DNA of 64,000 nucleotides from assembly GCF_038039215.1 (NCBI RefSeq), contig NZ_JBBPCL010000001.1, forward strand, positions 186,001 to 250,000, in the 5' to 3' direction. The notes beneath the pieces are model-generated. The model ran no database searches and was not told the DNA's origin. It worked only from the letters and a program-made list of their open reading frames with translations. Made by a program: the position numbers and the translations under genes. This document shows positions 28,930-37,916 of the stretch, piece by piece (the stretch's first letter is position 1; each line of letters starts with the position of its first letter). The DNA is from Pseudonocardia sp. T1-2H (GTDB taxonomy: Bacteria; Actinomycetota; Actinomycetes; Mycobacteriales; Pseudonocardiaceae).

Positions 28930-29691
28930 GTGGCGGATCGTCTCGCGGTGGTGAGCGGGGGGACCTACGGCGTGGGTCGTGCCGTCGTGCTCGGACTGCT
29001 CGAAGACGGGTTCCGGGTCGCGACGTTCAGCAACGACGGCGACCAGGTGAAGACTCTGGCAACCGAGTTCGGCAACCGCGATGACGTGCTCGTCGAAGAG
29101 GCCGACGTCCGGGACCTTGGCCAGCTGCAGGGCTTCCTCGAGCGAGCGACCGCTCGCTTCGGACCGGTACGGGCACTGGTCAACAACGCCGCGGTGCGGC
29201 CGACAGGCTCGGTGCTGGACACCAGTGAAGAGACGTGGGACGCCACGATTGACGTCAACCTCAAGGGCCAGTTCCTGCTGTCCAAGGCCGCCGTGCCCTC
29301 GATGATCGAGGCCGGTGGTGGCGCCGTGGTGAACTTCTCCTCGGTCTCCGCGTACGGCGGCGGTGCCCACGTCGCGTACGTCGCCTCCAAGGCGGGCGTT
29401 CTCGGGCTCACCAAGGCACTCGCGTTCGACCTGGCGAAGCACCGTATCCGGGTGAACGCCGTCGTCCCCGGCTTCATCCTGTCCGGAATGTCGGAGCCGA
29501 TGGTCGCCGCACGGCCCGAGATCCTCGAGGTCGTCAAGGGGATGAACGCCCAGGGCCGGGTCGGCATGCCGGAGGACTACGCCCGCACCGTGCGGTACCT
29601 GCTCTCCGATGCGGCGGACATGATATCCGGTGCGGTTCTCGATGTCGGCCTGGTCCCCGGGGTGTTCCCGGACGATGCCGCCCTCTTCTGA
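28930..29691 (+). CDS. SDR-family dehydrogenase, probable cis-dihydrodiol dehydrogenase
   Basis: 253 residues, a short-chain dehydrogenase. Cofactor loop SGGTYGVGRAV, ALVNNAAVRP, catalytic Ser in VNFSSVSAYGGG and YxxxK in YVASK, with VPGFILSGMS beyond. It starts the catabolic train, followed by Rieske ferredoxin and extradiol dioxygenase genes. That context points to oxidation of the cis-dihydrodiol made by the ring-hydroxylating dioxygenase to a catechol. It is not obviously BphB, so other alcohol substrates such as a steroid side-chain are possible. GTG at 28930. Confidence 0.82.
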   Translation: MADRLAVVSGGTYGVGRAVVLGLLEDGFRVATFSNDGDQVKTLATEFGNRDDVLVEEADVRDLGQLQGFLERATARFGPVRALVNNAAVRPTGSVLDTSEETWDATIDVNLKGQFLLSKAAVPSMIEAGGGAVVNFSSVSAYGGGAHVAYVASKAGVLGLTKALAFDLAKHRIRVNAVVPGFILSGMSEPMVAARPEILEVVKGMNAQGRVGMPEDYARTVRYLLSDAADMISGAVLDVGLVPGVFPDDAALF

Positions 29692-29721
29692 CCTGGCTGC
29701 GACTCGGAAGAACTGCTGAAG

Positions 29722-30066
29722 GTGAAAGAGCATGCTGCACTTGCCATGGGCTGGGTACCTGTCTGTCCGGCCGAACAGCTGTCGGCGGACGGACGGGCCG
29801 CAATCGATCTGCCCTCCGGGGAGCGGTGCCTCGTCTTCGAGGTCGAGGGTGCGCTCTACGCGGTCAGCGCCACCTGCTCACACCGGGCGCTGAGCATCGA
29901 GGGCGGCCCCGTCCAGGGCGCCTCCATCGTCTGCCCCTGGCACAAAGCCCGCTTCGACATGGCAACGGGCAAGGGCACGCGCCCGGCCCGTGACCCGCTG
30001 AAGACATTCGACGTCGCGGTGGTCGACGGGACTGTCTGTGTACACGAGAGAGAAGGCGAAGGATGA
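29722..30066 (+). CDS. Rieske-type ferredoxin
   Basis: 114 residues with one Rieske cluster: C52-x-H54 (ATCSHRALSIEGG) and C71-x2-H74 (IVCPWHKARFD). It carries electrons from a reductase to the ring-hydroxylating dioxygenase. Start GTG at 29722; an in-frame ATG at 29746 is the alternative. Its stop overlaps the dioxygenase start by four bases (30063-30066). Confidence 0.93.
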   Translation: MKEHAALAMGWVPVCPAEQLSADGRAAIDLPSGERCLVFEVEGALYAVSATCSHRALSIEGGPVQGASIVCPWHKARFDMATGKGTRPARDPLKTFDVAVVDGTVCVHEREGEG

Positions 30067-30938
30067 AGGTTCGGTCTGTCGGCTATGTCGGGATCAACGC
30101 AACGAACGTGCCCGCGTGGCGCGACTACGCGCACGACGTCCTGGGCGTGCAGCTGCGCCCTGACGCGCCCGAGGACAGCCTCCTGCTGAAGACCGACGAC
30201 TACCGCTGGCGCATCGCCGTGCACCAGGCGGAGGCGGACGGATTCGCCTACGCCGGGCTCGAGCTGCCCGACAAGCACGCGTTCGACGCGGCCGTCGAGG
30301 AGCTGAAGCAGGCCGGAGTGGACGTGCGCCCGGGCGGAGAGGAGGAGCTGAAAGCACGCTCCGTCGGCGGCATGGCGTCCTTCAACGACCCCGCCGGGAA
30401 CCGCCTCGAGCTCTACTTCCGGCCCACCATCGACTACAACTTCGTGTCCCCGCACGGGGCGAAGTTCGTGGCAGGTGCCATGGGCTTCGGGCACGTGGTC
30501 TTCCTGATCAACGCCGAGCAGTACGAGCAGACGCAGGACTTCTACGTCCAGCAACTCGGCTTCCGGGTCTCGGAGTACACCACCCTCGGGCCGGTCGAGG
30601 TCTGCTTCCTGCACTGCAACCGCCGACACCACTCCATCGCGCTCGCCCGGGGCCCGTTCACCGCCTGCCAGCACATCATGCTGGAGGTCGAGGAGATCGA
30701 CATGGTCGGCCGCGCACTCGACCGGGCGCAGGACGCCGGAGTGCAGATGAGCACCACGCTCGGCCGGCACCGCAACGATCACATGCTCTCGTTCTACATG
30801 CAGACGCCCAGCGGGATCGACCTCGAGTACGGCTGGGGTGCGCGCGAGGTGGACGAGGACACGTGGGTCGTCTCGGACTGGGAAGGCGGCGACGTCTGGG
30901 GCCACCGCGGTCTCGAGTCGCTGGCCCAGGGCGACTAG
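30063..30938 (+). CDS. Type I extradiol ring-cleavage dioxygenase (BphC/HsaC-like)
   Basis: 291 residues of two vicinal-oxygen-chelate domains. Iron ligands are seen as H144 (GFGHVVFL), H204 (ACQHIMLEV) and E255 (IDLEYGWG), the 2-His-1-Glu set of the BphC family. The C-terminal signature LSFYMQTPSGIDLEYGWG is typical. It opens a catechol next to a hydroxyl, giving the substrate of the hydrolase encoded next. Two-domain length suits bulky substrates such as biphenyl or steroid A-ring catechols. Confidence 0.93.
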   Translation: MKVRSVGYVGINATNVPAWRDYAHDVLGVQLRPDAPEDSLLLKTDDYRWRIAVHQAEADGFAYAGLELPDKHAFDAAVEELKQAGVDVRPGGEEELKARSVGGMASFNDPAGNRLELYFRPTIDYNFVSPHGAKFVAGAMGFGHVVFLINAEQYEQTQDFYVQQLGFRVSEYTTLGPVEVCFLHCNRRHHSIALARGPFTACQHIMLEVEEIDMVGRALDRAQDAGVQMSTTLGRHRNDHMLSFYMQTPSGIDLEYGWGAREVDEDTWVVSDWEGGDVWGHRGLESLAQGD

Positions 30939-30987
30939 CCGGCACCGGCACCGACACCCCACGACGCGATCTCACACAGAGGACGGT

Positions 30988-31845
30988 ATGTCAGAGAACA
31001 CGGTTGAGCTGGACGTTCAGGAGCGGTTCGTGGACGTCGCAGGGCTGAAGATCCACGTGAGCGAGGTGGGCTCCGGGGAACCGATGGTGATGCTGCACGG
31101 CGGCGGGCCGGGCGCTTCAGGAATGAGCAACTTCCGGACGAACCTGCCCTACCTGGCCGCGCGCTTCCGACTGATCATCATCGACCAGCCCGGGTTCGGG
31201 TCGTCCTCGAAGACCTTCCCCGACGGGGAGTCCTACTGGAAGTTCTCCGCCCGAGTGGTCAAGGAGGTCATGGCGAGCTCCGGCGTCGCCAAGGCGCACT
31301 TCCTGGGGAACTCGCTCGGCGGGGGCACCGCGCTCCGGTTCGCGCTGGACTACCCGGAGATGGCCGATCGTCTGGTGCTCATGGGTCCTGGCGGCGGCTC
31401 GGTGAACATCCTGACCCCCGGCGACATCGCCGGTGGCGTCGACCGGGCGGTGCGCCGCTTCTACGAGTCGCCCTCGGTGGAACGGATGCGCGAGTTCGTC
31501 GACGTCATGGTCTTCGACTCCAGCGGCGTACCGGACCGGGTCCTCGAGGAACGGCTGGAGGCGGCCACCGACCCCGAGGCGATGGCTTTCATGCTCAAGC
31601 TGTTCCGGGCTCTCGGCGCCGACCCGGAGGCCGAGCTGTGGAAGCGGGTGGACCAGATCGCGCACCGCACCCTGCTGGTCTGGGGTCGCGAGGACCGGGT
31701 TCTGCCGTTCGACAGCTCCCTGCTCATGTTCCACCGGATGAGGAACGTGCGTCTCGTCGCGTTCTCCGAGTGCGGCCACTGGGCGCAGGCGGAGAAGCAG
31801 CAGGAGTTCGACCACTTGGTGGCCGACTTCCTGACGGCCGAGTAG
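30988..31845 (+). CDS. Meta-cleavage product C-C hydrolase (BphD/HsaD-like)
   Basis: 285 residues, an alpha/beta hydrolase. Oxyanion segment MLHGGGPGASGMSNF, catalytic Ser at 109 in LGNSLGGG, Asp in LLVWGREDRVLP and His in SECGHWAQ. The GGGPGASGxSN motif is diagnostic for hydrolases of vinylogous 1,5-diketones. It splits the ring-cleavage product to 2-hydroxypenta-2,4-dienoate plus an acid. ATG at 30988 after agagga. Confidence 0.94.
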   Translation: MSENTVELDVQERFVDVAGLKIHVSEVGSGEPMVMLHGGGPGASGMSNFRTNLPYLAARFRLIIIDQPGFGSSSKTFPDGESYWKFSARVVKEVMASSGVAKAHFLGNSLGGGTALRFALDYPEMADRLVLMGPGGGSVNILTPGDIAGGVDRAVRRFYESPSVERMREFVDVMVFDSSGVPDRVLEERLEAATDPEAMAFMLKLFRALGADPEAELWKRVDQIAHRTLLVWGREDRVLPFDSSLLMFHRMRNVRLVAFSECGHWAQAEKQQEFDHLVADFLTAE

Positions 31846-31851
31846 GAACCG

Positions 31852-32754
31852 ATGAGCCCGAACAGCCAACTGTCGGTCGAACGCCCCTTCCGGGTCGCGA
31901 TCCTCGGTTCCGGAAACATCTCCACGGACCTGATGTACAAGGTCCTCCGCGAGCAGACCCTGCAACTGGCCGTGATGGCCGGTATCGACGCCGGCTCGGA
32001 GGGGCTTCGGCGAGCCGCTGCTCTCGGGGTTCACACCACGGCCGACGGGATCGACGGGCTCTTCCAGCTCGACGAGCTTCCCGAACTCGTCTTCGACGCC
32101 ACGTCGGCACGAGCTCACCTCGCGCATGCACCGCGGCTTGCCGAGGCGCAGATCGCCAGCGTCGATCTCACCCCGGCGGCGATCGGTCCCATGGTCATCC
32201 CGGCGGTGAACGGGGACGAGCACCGCAGCGCGATGGAGCTCAACCTGGTCAGCTGCGCCGCCCAGGCCACGGTTCCGCTGGTCGCCGCCGTCGGCCGGGC
32301 GGCGCAGCATCTGCGCTACGCCGAGACGGTGTCGACCGTGGCCAGCGCCAGTGTCGGCCCGGGAACGCGGCAGAACATCGACGAATTCACGCACAAGACG
32401 CGCAAGGCCCTCGAGACCGTCGGTGGGGCCGAGCAGGCCAAGGCGATCGTCGTGCTCAACCCGGCAGATCCGCCTCCGTGCATGCGCAACACCGTCTATG
32501 CCGAGGTGGACGGCCTGGACGAGGACCTGCTTGCGGTCGAGATCGAGCGCATGGTGCAGCGCGTCCAGGCCTACGTGCCCGGCTACCGCGTCCGCGGGCC
32601 GGTGCTCAACGGTCGGAAGGTCACGTTGTTCAACGAGGTCGAGGGAGCTGGTGACTTCCTGCCGAAGTACGCCGGCAACCTCGACATCATCACGGCGGCT
32701 GCGGTGCGGATGGCTCGGCAAAGGGTGACCGCCGGCACGGAAGCGAGAGTGTGA
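31852..32754 (+). CDS. Acylating acetaldehyde dehydrogenase (HsaG/BphJ-like)
   Basis: 300 residues. NAD-binding start FRVAILGSGNISTDLMYKVL, LVFDATSARAHL, and the catalytic Cys in LNLVSCAAQATVPLV. It converts acetaldehyde (or propanal) to the acyl-CoA, working as a complex with the aldolase encoded next; the pair channels the aldehyde. It sits 6 bases after the hydrolase gene. Confidence 0.95.
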   Translation: MSPNSQLSVERPFRVAILGSGNISTDLMYKVLREQTLQLAVMAGIDAGSEGLRRAAALGVHTTADGIDGLFQLDELPELVFDATSARAHLAHAPRLAEAQIASVDLTPAAIGPMVIPAVNGDEHRSAMELNLVSCAAQATVPLVAAVGRAAQHLRYAETVSTVASASVGPGTRQNIDEFTHKTRKALETVGGAEQAKAIVVLNPADPPPCMRNTVYAEVDGLDEDLLAVEIERMVQRVQAYVPGYRVRGPVLNGRKVTLFNEVEGAGDFLPKYAGNLDIITAAAVRMARQRVTAGTEARV

Positions 32755-32755
32755 G

Positions 32756-33796
32756 ATGGAGCCTGTAGCCGGAACCCGGATCAATTATCTGGACACGAGC
32801 CTCCGTGACGGCAGCCACGCCGTCGAGCACGACTTCTCACCCGAGCAGGTGCGTCACGTCGTCGGCGGTCTGTCGGCCAGCGGCGTCCGGTATATCGAGG
32901 TCGGTCACGGGGCGGGACTCGGCGGGTCGTCGTTGCTGCAGGGGCGGGGGAGCTACTCCAACACCGAGTTGTTCGATGCCGCCTCCGAGGTCATCGGTGA
33001 CGCGACCCTGTGCACGTTGATGCTGCCCGGCGTAGGCGTGATGGACGAGGTGCGTGAGGCGGTCGAGCACGGCGTCGGCGGCGTGCGAGTCGCCACCCAC
33101 GTGACCGAGGCCGACGTGGCCGAGCAGCACCTGCAGCTGTGCCGCGATCTCGGCCTGCGGACCTTCGGGTTCCTGATGATGACCCACCTCGCCACCCCTG
33201 AGGTGATCGCGGAGCAGGCACGGATCATGGCGGAATCGGGCGCCGAGGTGGTCTACCTCGCTGATTCCGCCGGCTACATGACCGAGCAGGGCGTGCGCGA
33301 CCGTGTCGCCGCCGTCCGTGCGGCGATCCCGGTCGAGATCGGCCTGCACGCCCATAACAACCTCGGCCTCTCCGTGTCGAACAGCCTGGCGGCGATCGAC
33401 GAGGGCGCGTCGTTCATCGACGGCTCCCTCGGCTCCCTCGGCGCCGGCGCGGGCAACACACCGGGCGAGGTGTTCAGCGTGGTCACCAAGCGGATCGGTC
33501 TCGAGACCGGCATCGACGAGTGGCAGCTGATGGACGTGGCCGAGGACGAGGTGCGTCCCCTGATGCGCTTCCCCCAGGTCATCGACCGTACGAGCCTGGT
33601 GCTCGGATATGCCGGCGTGTACTCGAGCTTCCTGCTCAAGGCCAAGGCGGCAGCAGCCCGCTACGGCGTCGACGCCGGCGACATCCTGATGGAGGCCGGC
33701 CGCAGGGGTGCGGTCGGCGGACAGGAGGACCTGCTCGAGGACATCGCTTACACGATGGCCCAGGACCGGGAGGTGCCCGTTGGCGCCACTCGATGA
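32756..33796 (+). CDS. 4-Hydroxy-2-oxovalerate aldolase (HsaF/BphI-like)
   Basis: 346 residues, a DRE-TIM metallolyase: LDTSLRDGSHAVEHDFS (metal-binding Asp), IEVGHGAGLGGSSLLQG, VVYLADSAGYM and the metal ligands in IGLHAHNNLGLSVSNSLAAI. It cleaves 4-hydroxy-2-oxoacids to pyruvate and an aldehyde. One base separates it from the dehydrogenase stop. Its end overlaps the hydratase start by 17 bases. Confidence 0.95.
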   Translation: MEPVAGTRINYLDTSLRDGSHAVEHDFSPEQVRHVVGGLSASGVRYIEVGHGAGLGGSSLLQGRGSYSNTELFDAASEVIGDATLCTLMLPGVGVMDEVREAVEHGVGGVRVATHVTEADVAEQHLQLCRDLGLRTFGFLMMTHLATPEVIAEQARIMAESGAEVVYLADSAGYMTEQGVRDRVAAVRAAIPVEIGLHAHNNLGLSVSNSLAAIDEGASFIDGSLGSLGAGAGNTPGEVFSVVTKRIGLETGIDEWQLMDVAEDEVRPLMRFPQVIDRTSLVLGYAGVYSSFLLKAKAAAARYGVDAGDILMEAGRRGAVGGQEDLLEDIAYTMAQDREVPVGATR

Positions 33797-34610
33797 GCTG
33801 ACCCGCGCCGCCCTCGCCGAGGAACTCTGGAAAGCCGAATGCATGGCGACGCCGGTGAGCCCGCTCACCGACCGCTACGCGGGCCTGGAACAGGACGACT
33901 CGTACGGGATCCAGGCCGAGGTCGCTCGCATCAGGGCCGGCCTTGGGCATCGGGTCGTCGGGAAGAAGGTCGGCCTGACCAGCCCGGCCATGCAGGAGAT
34001 GGCCGGGGTGCGCGAGCCGGACTTCGGACAGCTCTTCGACGTGATGGAGGCGACCGACGGCGACGAGCTCGATCTCGACACGCTCATTGCGCCCAAGGTC
34101 GAGCCGGAGATCGCCTTCGTGCTCGGCAAACGCCTCGAAGGCCCCCAGGTCGCACCGCGCCAGGTGCTGGCCGCCATCGACTTCATCGCACCGGCCCTCG
34201 AGATCGTCGACAGCCGCATCGCCGACTGGCGCATCCGCTGGCACGACACGGTTGCCGACAACGGTTCGTCGGCCAGGTTCGTGCTCGGCGACCGGGCATT
34301 CTCCCCGCACGGCGTCGATTTCGAGGCGCTCACGGTGATGGTCGAACGCAACGGCCACCCCGTCGCGAGGGGATGCATGGGTGATGTGCTAGGCAGCCCG
34401 CTGCGCTCGGTGGGCTGGCTCGTGCAGAAGCTCTCGACCCACGGCATCGCACTCGAAGCAGGCGATGTCGTCCTGCCCGGCTCGCCGTGTCGGGCGGTCG
34501 ACGCCGACAGCGACGACGTCTTCCGCGCCGATTTCGGGGCGCTCGGAGCGGTGACCCTCGGCTTCGTCCGACGCGGCACCCAGCAATCAGATGAAAGGAA
34601 GCCGCAATGA
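33780..34610 (+). CDS. 2-Hydroxypenta-2,4-dienoate hydratase (HsaE/BphH-like), TTG start
   Basis: 276 residues of the FAH-like hydratase family: DDSYGIQAEVARIRAGLGHRVVGKKVGLTS, EPDFGQLFDVM, IAPKVEPEIAFVLGKRLEG and ALEIVDSRIADW. It adds water to the dienoate for the aldolase step. The only well-placed start is TTG at 33780 behind gggaggtg, inside the end of the aldolase gene. The stop overlaps the dioxygenase alpha ATG by four bases. The hydratase-aldolase-dehydrogenase set is complete here. Confidence 0.93.
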   Translation: MAPLDELTRAALAEELWKAECMATPVSPLTDRYAGLEQDDSYGIQAEVARIRAGLGHRVVGKKVGLTSPAMQEMAGVREPDFGQLFDVMEATDGDELDLDTLIAPKVEPEIAFVLGKRLEGPQVAPRQVLAAIDFIAPALEIVDSRIADWRIRWHDTVADNGSSARFVLGDRAFSPHGVDFEALTVMVERNGHPVARGCMGDVLGSPLRSVGWLVQKLSTHGIALEAGDVVLPGSPCRAVDADSDDVFRADFGALGAVTLGFVRRGTQQSDERKPQ

Positions 34611-35254
34611 CGATCGGTTACAGCGGTGCCGAGAAGATCGATGATCTGCTCGATCCGGCGCAGGGTCTGGTCAGCCGGCATGTGTTCTCGGATCCGGCGA
34701 TCTATGAGATGGAGCTGCAGCGGATCTTCGCGCGGTGTTGGCAGTTCCTCGGGCACGAGTCGCAGGTGCCGCGGCCCGGGGATTTTGTGAGTGCGTATCT
34801 GGGTGAAGACCCGGTGATGTTGGTGCGGCAGGACGATGGATCTCTGGCTGCGTTCCTGAATGTGTGTCGGCATCGTGGTATGCGGATCTGCAAGTTGGAT
34901 GCGGGGAACGCGGCGGGGTTTTCCTGTAGTTATCACGGGTGGGCCTACGACCGGCGTGGGAAGATCGTGGATGTTCCGTTCGGGGAGATGTATGAGAACG
35001 CTCCTCTGGACGACAGTTGGGCGGCTGTGCCGGTGGCGCAGGTGGCCAGTTACAAGGGTTTGATTTTCGGGACGTTCGATCCGGATGCGCCGTCGTTGGT
35101 GGAGTATCTGGGTGATATGGCGTATTACCTCGATGTGTTGGTGGATCGTCGGGAGGGTGGCACCGAGTTGGTCGGTGGTGCCAACAAGTGGATCATTGAC
35201 AGCAACTGGAAGTACGGGGCGGAGAACTTCGTCCAGGACGGCCATCACGCCTTC
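34603..35254 (+). repeat. 652-bp perfect direct repeat, copy 1
   Basis: Identical base for base to 51385-52036 by reading both. It covers the first 216 codons of the dioxygenase alpha gene plus 4 bases upstream. Inside it codons end in T far more often than in neighbouring genes (gat, ggt, cat, tgt, agt), so it looks foreign to the rest of the island. Beyond 35254 the two genes diverge, then become nearly identical again over parts of 35560-35720. Confidence 0.95.
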
Positions 35255-35905
35255 TCCTCCCACGTGTCCGCGCTGATGGCCGTGCAGCCCGACGACGCCG
35301 AGATGATGGACTTCCCGGAGGGCTTCACGGTCCGGCCCGGTGGTGGCCACGGGCTCGTCGCCTTCAACGGTCCGGCGCTCGAGCTGACCACCCGCGACGA
35401 GGTGCTGCTCAAGTACCACCAGGACGTGGTGCGGCCGGAGTCGGCGCGTCGGCTGGGTGCCGAGCGCGATGCCATCCACAACGTCGGTGCGTTCACGGTC
35501 TTCCCGAACTTCTCGTTCCTGACCGGTTTCCAGACGATTCGGGTCTGGGTGCCGCGCGGTCCGCACGCCATGGAGGTGCGGTCCTGGACGATTGTCGACA
35601 AGGCCGCGCCGCAGGAGGTCAAGGACGCGCAGCTGCGGCTGGTCCGAACCACGTTCAGCCCCAGCGGGCTGCTGGAGCAGGACGACGGCGAGAACTGGTC
35701 GATGTGTCAGGACACGCTGCGTGGCTACGTTTCCCGGCAGCTGAGCTCCAACGTCCGGATGGGTTTGGGGGCTCCGCTCGACGCCGATGCGAAGGGCCCT
35801 GGCCGGGTAATGCAGGGCTGGAACGAGGAGCCGGGACGCGGGTTCTTCGAGCGTTACCGCCAGTTGATGTCCGAACCCACCTCGCGCGTCTGGCTCGACA
35901 AGTGA
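34607..35905 (+). CDS. Ring-hydroxylating dioxygenase alpha subunit, copy 1
   Basis: 432 residues. The N-terminal Rieske centre has C87, H89, C107 and H110 (VCRHRGMRIC, FSCSYHGWAYD). The catalytic domain has the iron site FVQDGHHAFSSH with likely ligands H214 and H219 and the bridging D211. Such oxygenases insert both atoms of O2 into an aromatic ring to give a cis-dihydrodiol. The beta subunit is encoded next. The Rieske part is identical to that of copy 2; the substrate-pocket part differs, so the two enzymes may prefer different substrates. ATG overlaps the hydratase stop. Confidence 0.95.
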   Translation: MTIGYSGAEKIDDLLDPAQGLVSRHVFSDPAIYEMELQRIFARCWQFLGHESQVPRPGDFVSAYLGEDPVMLVRQDDGSLAAFLNVCRHRGMRICKLDAGNAAGFSCSYHGWAYDRRGKIVDVPFGEMYENAPLDDSWAAVPVAQVASYKGLIFGTFDPDAPSLVEYLGDMAYYLDVLVDRREGGTELVGGANKWIIDSNWKYGAENFVQDGHHAFSSHVSALMAVQPDDAEMMDFPEGFTVRPGGGHGLVAFNGPALELTTRDEVLLKYHQDVVRPESARRLGAERDAIHNVGAFTVFPNFSFLTGFQTIRVWVPRGPHAMEVRSWTIVDKAAPQEVKDAQLRLVRTTFSPSGLLEQDDGENWSMCQDTLRGYVSRQLSSNVRMGLGAPLDADAKGPGRVMQGWNEEPGRGFFERYRQLMSEPTSRVWLDK

Positions 35906-35942
35906 GTGTCCGACGGAATCAGCAAGGGGAGGAGCTGTTCGC

Positions 35943-36476
35943 ATGACCACTGAAATTGAGCTCGCCGCCGGTGTTGGCCGCGGCGTGTCGGTAGAACTGC
36001 AACACGAGATCGAGCAGTTCTACTATCACGAAGCTGAAATGCTCGACGAGGCACGATTTCGTGAATGGCTCGACCTGGTATCCGACGACATCGAGTACAC
36101 GGTCGGCACGCGACCCACGGTGGATGTGTTCAGCCCGGACAGCGTGCCGCCCTCACTGGCGTTCGAGGACAACAAGGAGAGCCTGACCTGGCGGGTCAAG
36201 CGATCCGAGACCGGGATGGCGTGGGCCGAGGAGCCGCCGTCGCGGACGCGCTACCTGATCACCAACGTGCGCATCACCCCGGCTGCCGACGAGTACCTGG
36301 TCCGCAGCAATTTCATGCTCTACCGCAATCGGTTGGAGACCATGGTCCACTTCCTCGTCGGAAGCCGCCAGGACACCCTCCGGCGAACAGCCGAGGGCGA
36401 GCTGAAGATCGCTCGCCGTGCAGTCACGCTCGATCAGAACGTGATTCTGTCGAACAACCTGAGCATGTTCTTCTGA
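35943..36476 (+). CDS. Ring-hydroxylating dioxygenase beta subunit
   Basis: 177 residues of the small NTF2-like subunit: IEQFYYHEAEMLDEARFREWLDLVSDDIEYTV, TRYLITNVRITPAADEYLVRSNFMLYRNR and TLRRTAEGELKIARRAVTLDQNVI. It packs with the alpha subunit in an alpha3beta3 hexamer. It is the only beta gene in the window, so it may serve both alpha copies. Confidence 0.94.
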   Translation: MTTEIELAAGVGRGVSVELQHEIEQFYYHEAEMLDEARFREWLDLVSDDIEYTVGTRPTVDVFSPDSVPPSLAFEDNKESLTWRVKRSETGMAWAEEPPSRTRYLITNVRITPAADEYLVRSNFMLYRNRLETMVHFLVGSRQDTLRRTAEGELKIARRAVTLDQNVILSNNLSMFF

Positions 36477-36486
36477 GAGGACGAGA

Positions 36487-36912
36487 GTGGTGTACTTCGC
36501 CAACGCCGAAGAGTTCCAGGGGACCTTGGGGGTCTTTCTGGCGGATATCATGCACAACCCGACCGTCGGAAACGCCTTCGCCTCCACAAAGTCCCTCGTG
36601 AAGGTCAATTTCACCGAGCCCGACACCGTGATGTGGATCGACTGCCGGCCGGCGACCCCGGTGGTGACGACCGAGGACGCGGGACTTCCGGAGAAGGAGA
36701 TCCCGGACATGGTCCTGACGATGTCCGCGGACAACGGTCACCGGTTCTGGCTCGGTCGGCTGTCCCTGCCGGTCGCGCTGACCAGCAGGAAGGTCAAGGT
36801 GAAGGGGCCGACCAGCATGCTCATGAAGCTGCTGCCCGCCTTCAAGCCCGTCTATCGCGGCTACGAGGAGTTCCTCGTGGAGCGCGGTCGCCAGGACCTC
36901 GCGGGCGTCTGA
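36487..36912 (+). CDS. SCP2 sterol-carrier domain protein
   Basis: 141 residues that match SCP2-domain lipid-binding proteins: DMVLTMSADNGHRFWLGRLSLPVALTSRKVKVKGP followed by LMKLLPAFKPVYRGYEEFL. It probably binds a hydrophobic molecule in the cytosol, perhaps the substrate delivered by the MCE importer encoded downstream. GTG at 36487 or 36490. It is the bridge between catabolic and import genes. Confidence 0.85.
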   Translation: MVYFANAEEFQGTLGVFLADIMHNPTVGNAFASTKSLVKVNFTEPDTVMWIDCRPATPVVTTEDAGLPEKEIPDMVLTMSADNGHRFWLGRLSLPVALTSRKVKVKGPTSMLMKLLPAFKPVYRGYEEFLVERGRQDLAGV

Positions 36913-37024
36913 GGTTCGTCGGCATGCGTCCCCTCCGGGGCGCCTGCCGTGCCCGGTGCATTTGATGCGGCCGGCGACACGCGGGATGAGTGATGCAACG
37001 ACTTGAGAGGGTGGGGGCCAGGAC

Positions 37025-37903
37025 GTGAACAGCGCACCGCGCGCCGCGTCGAAGGATTCCGGGGCTGCCCATGTCGCCCCCCGGGGCGGTCCGGCGACCC
37101 GGAAGCCCTGGATCGAGCACGTGCCGGGGTCGGTCGCCGGGGTGGTCGTCGAGATCGGCGGGCTGACCCAGCTGGCAACTCAGGTGCTGTGGAGCGCCGT
37201 GCGCCGCCCGGTGGGGTATTGGCGCGCGGTCCGCGACGAGATGTACAGCGTGCTGAGGCTGTCCTGGTTCCCCATGATCCTCGCGGTCCTCACGTTCTCG
37301 CTGATGATCGGTCTGCTCGGCCTGAACGTCACGAACCTGCTGGGTGCGAACAACCGCTACGGGCAGTACTTCTTCATCCAGAACACGCGGGAGTTCACCC
37401 CGTGGGTCAACTCCATGGTCGTCGCCGGAATCGTCGGCGCGGCGATCTGTTCCGATCTGGGCGCCCGCAAGGTGCGTGAGGAGCTTGATGCGCTGCGCGT
37501 GCTCGGCGTAGACCCGGTTCGGGAGTTGGTGCTCCCGCGCATCATCTCGACGACGATCCTGACTCCGCTGCTAATGCTCGTCTCGCTGGCGGTCGGTGTG
37601 GTCTGCGGACTCTTCAGCGCGGTGACCTACGGGGGCGTCCCGAGCGGTGAGTACTGGGCGACCGTGTTCAAGAACCTGACCACGATCGAGCTGGTCGTCG
37701 CGGTGCTGAAGAGCGCCACCATCGGCTTCATGATCGGCATCGTCGGGGCGTACAAGGGCCTCAACGCGGGCGCCGGCTCGATCGGAGTCGGGCGCGCGGT
37801 CAACCAGGCGGTGGTCATCGCCTTCGCCCTCGTCTTCCTCATCGACCTGGCGTTCAACATGATCACCCTCGGCCTGTTCCCCGAGTTGCAGACCGTCAGG
37901 TGA
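37025..37903 (+). CDS. YrbE/MlaE-type ABC permease (MCE importer), first copy
   Basis: 292 residues with about five membrane spans and the MlaE signature ARKVREELDALRVLGVDPVRELVLPRI. YrbE pairs form the inner-membrane channel of MCE importers such as mycobacterial Mce4. A 112-bp gap precedes it, the largest within the train, so a secondary promoter is possible. GTG at 37025. Confidence 0.95.
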   Translation: MNSAPRAASKDSGAAHVAPRGGPATRKPWIEHVPGSVAGVVVEIGGLTQLATQVLWSAVRRPVGYWRAVRDEMYSVLRLSWFPMILAVLTFSLMIGLLGLNVTNLLGANNRYGQYFFIQNTREFTPWVNSMVVAGIVGAAICSDLGARKVREELDALRVLGVDPVRELVLPRIISTTILTPLLMLVSLAVGVVCGLFSAVTYGGVPSGEYWATVFKNLTTIELVVAVLKSATIGFMIGIVGAYKGLNAGAGSIGVGRAVNQAVVIAFALVFLIDLAFNMITLGLFPELQTVR

Positions 37904-37916
37904 GGAAGGACAGGTC

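Noticed and set aside
33875..35950. A long minus-strand frame of 691 codons opposite the hydratase and dioxygenase alpha genes, with a 497-codon twin at 50768-52261
   Set aside because: Both are antisense shadows of the conserved plus-strand genes; the twin arises from the 652-bp repeat.
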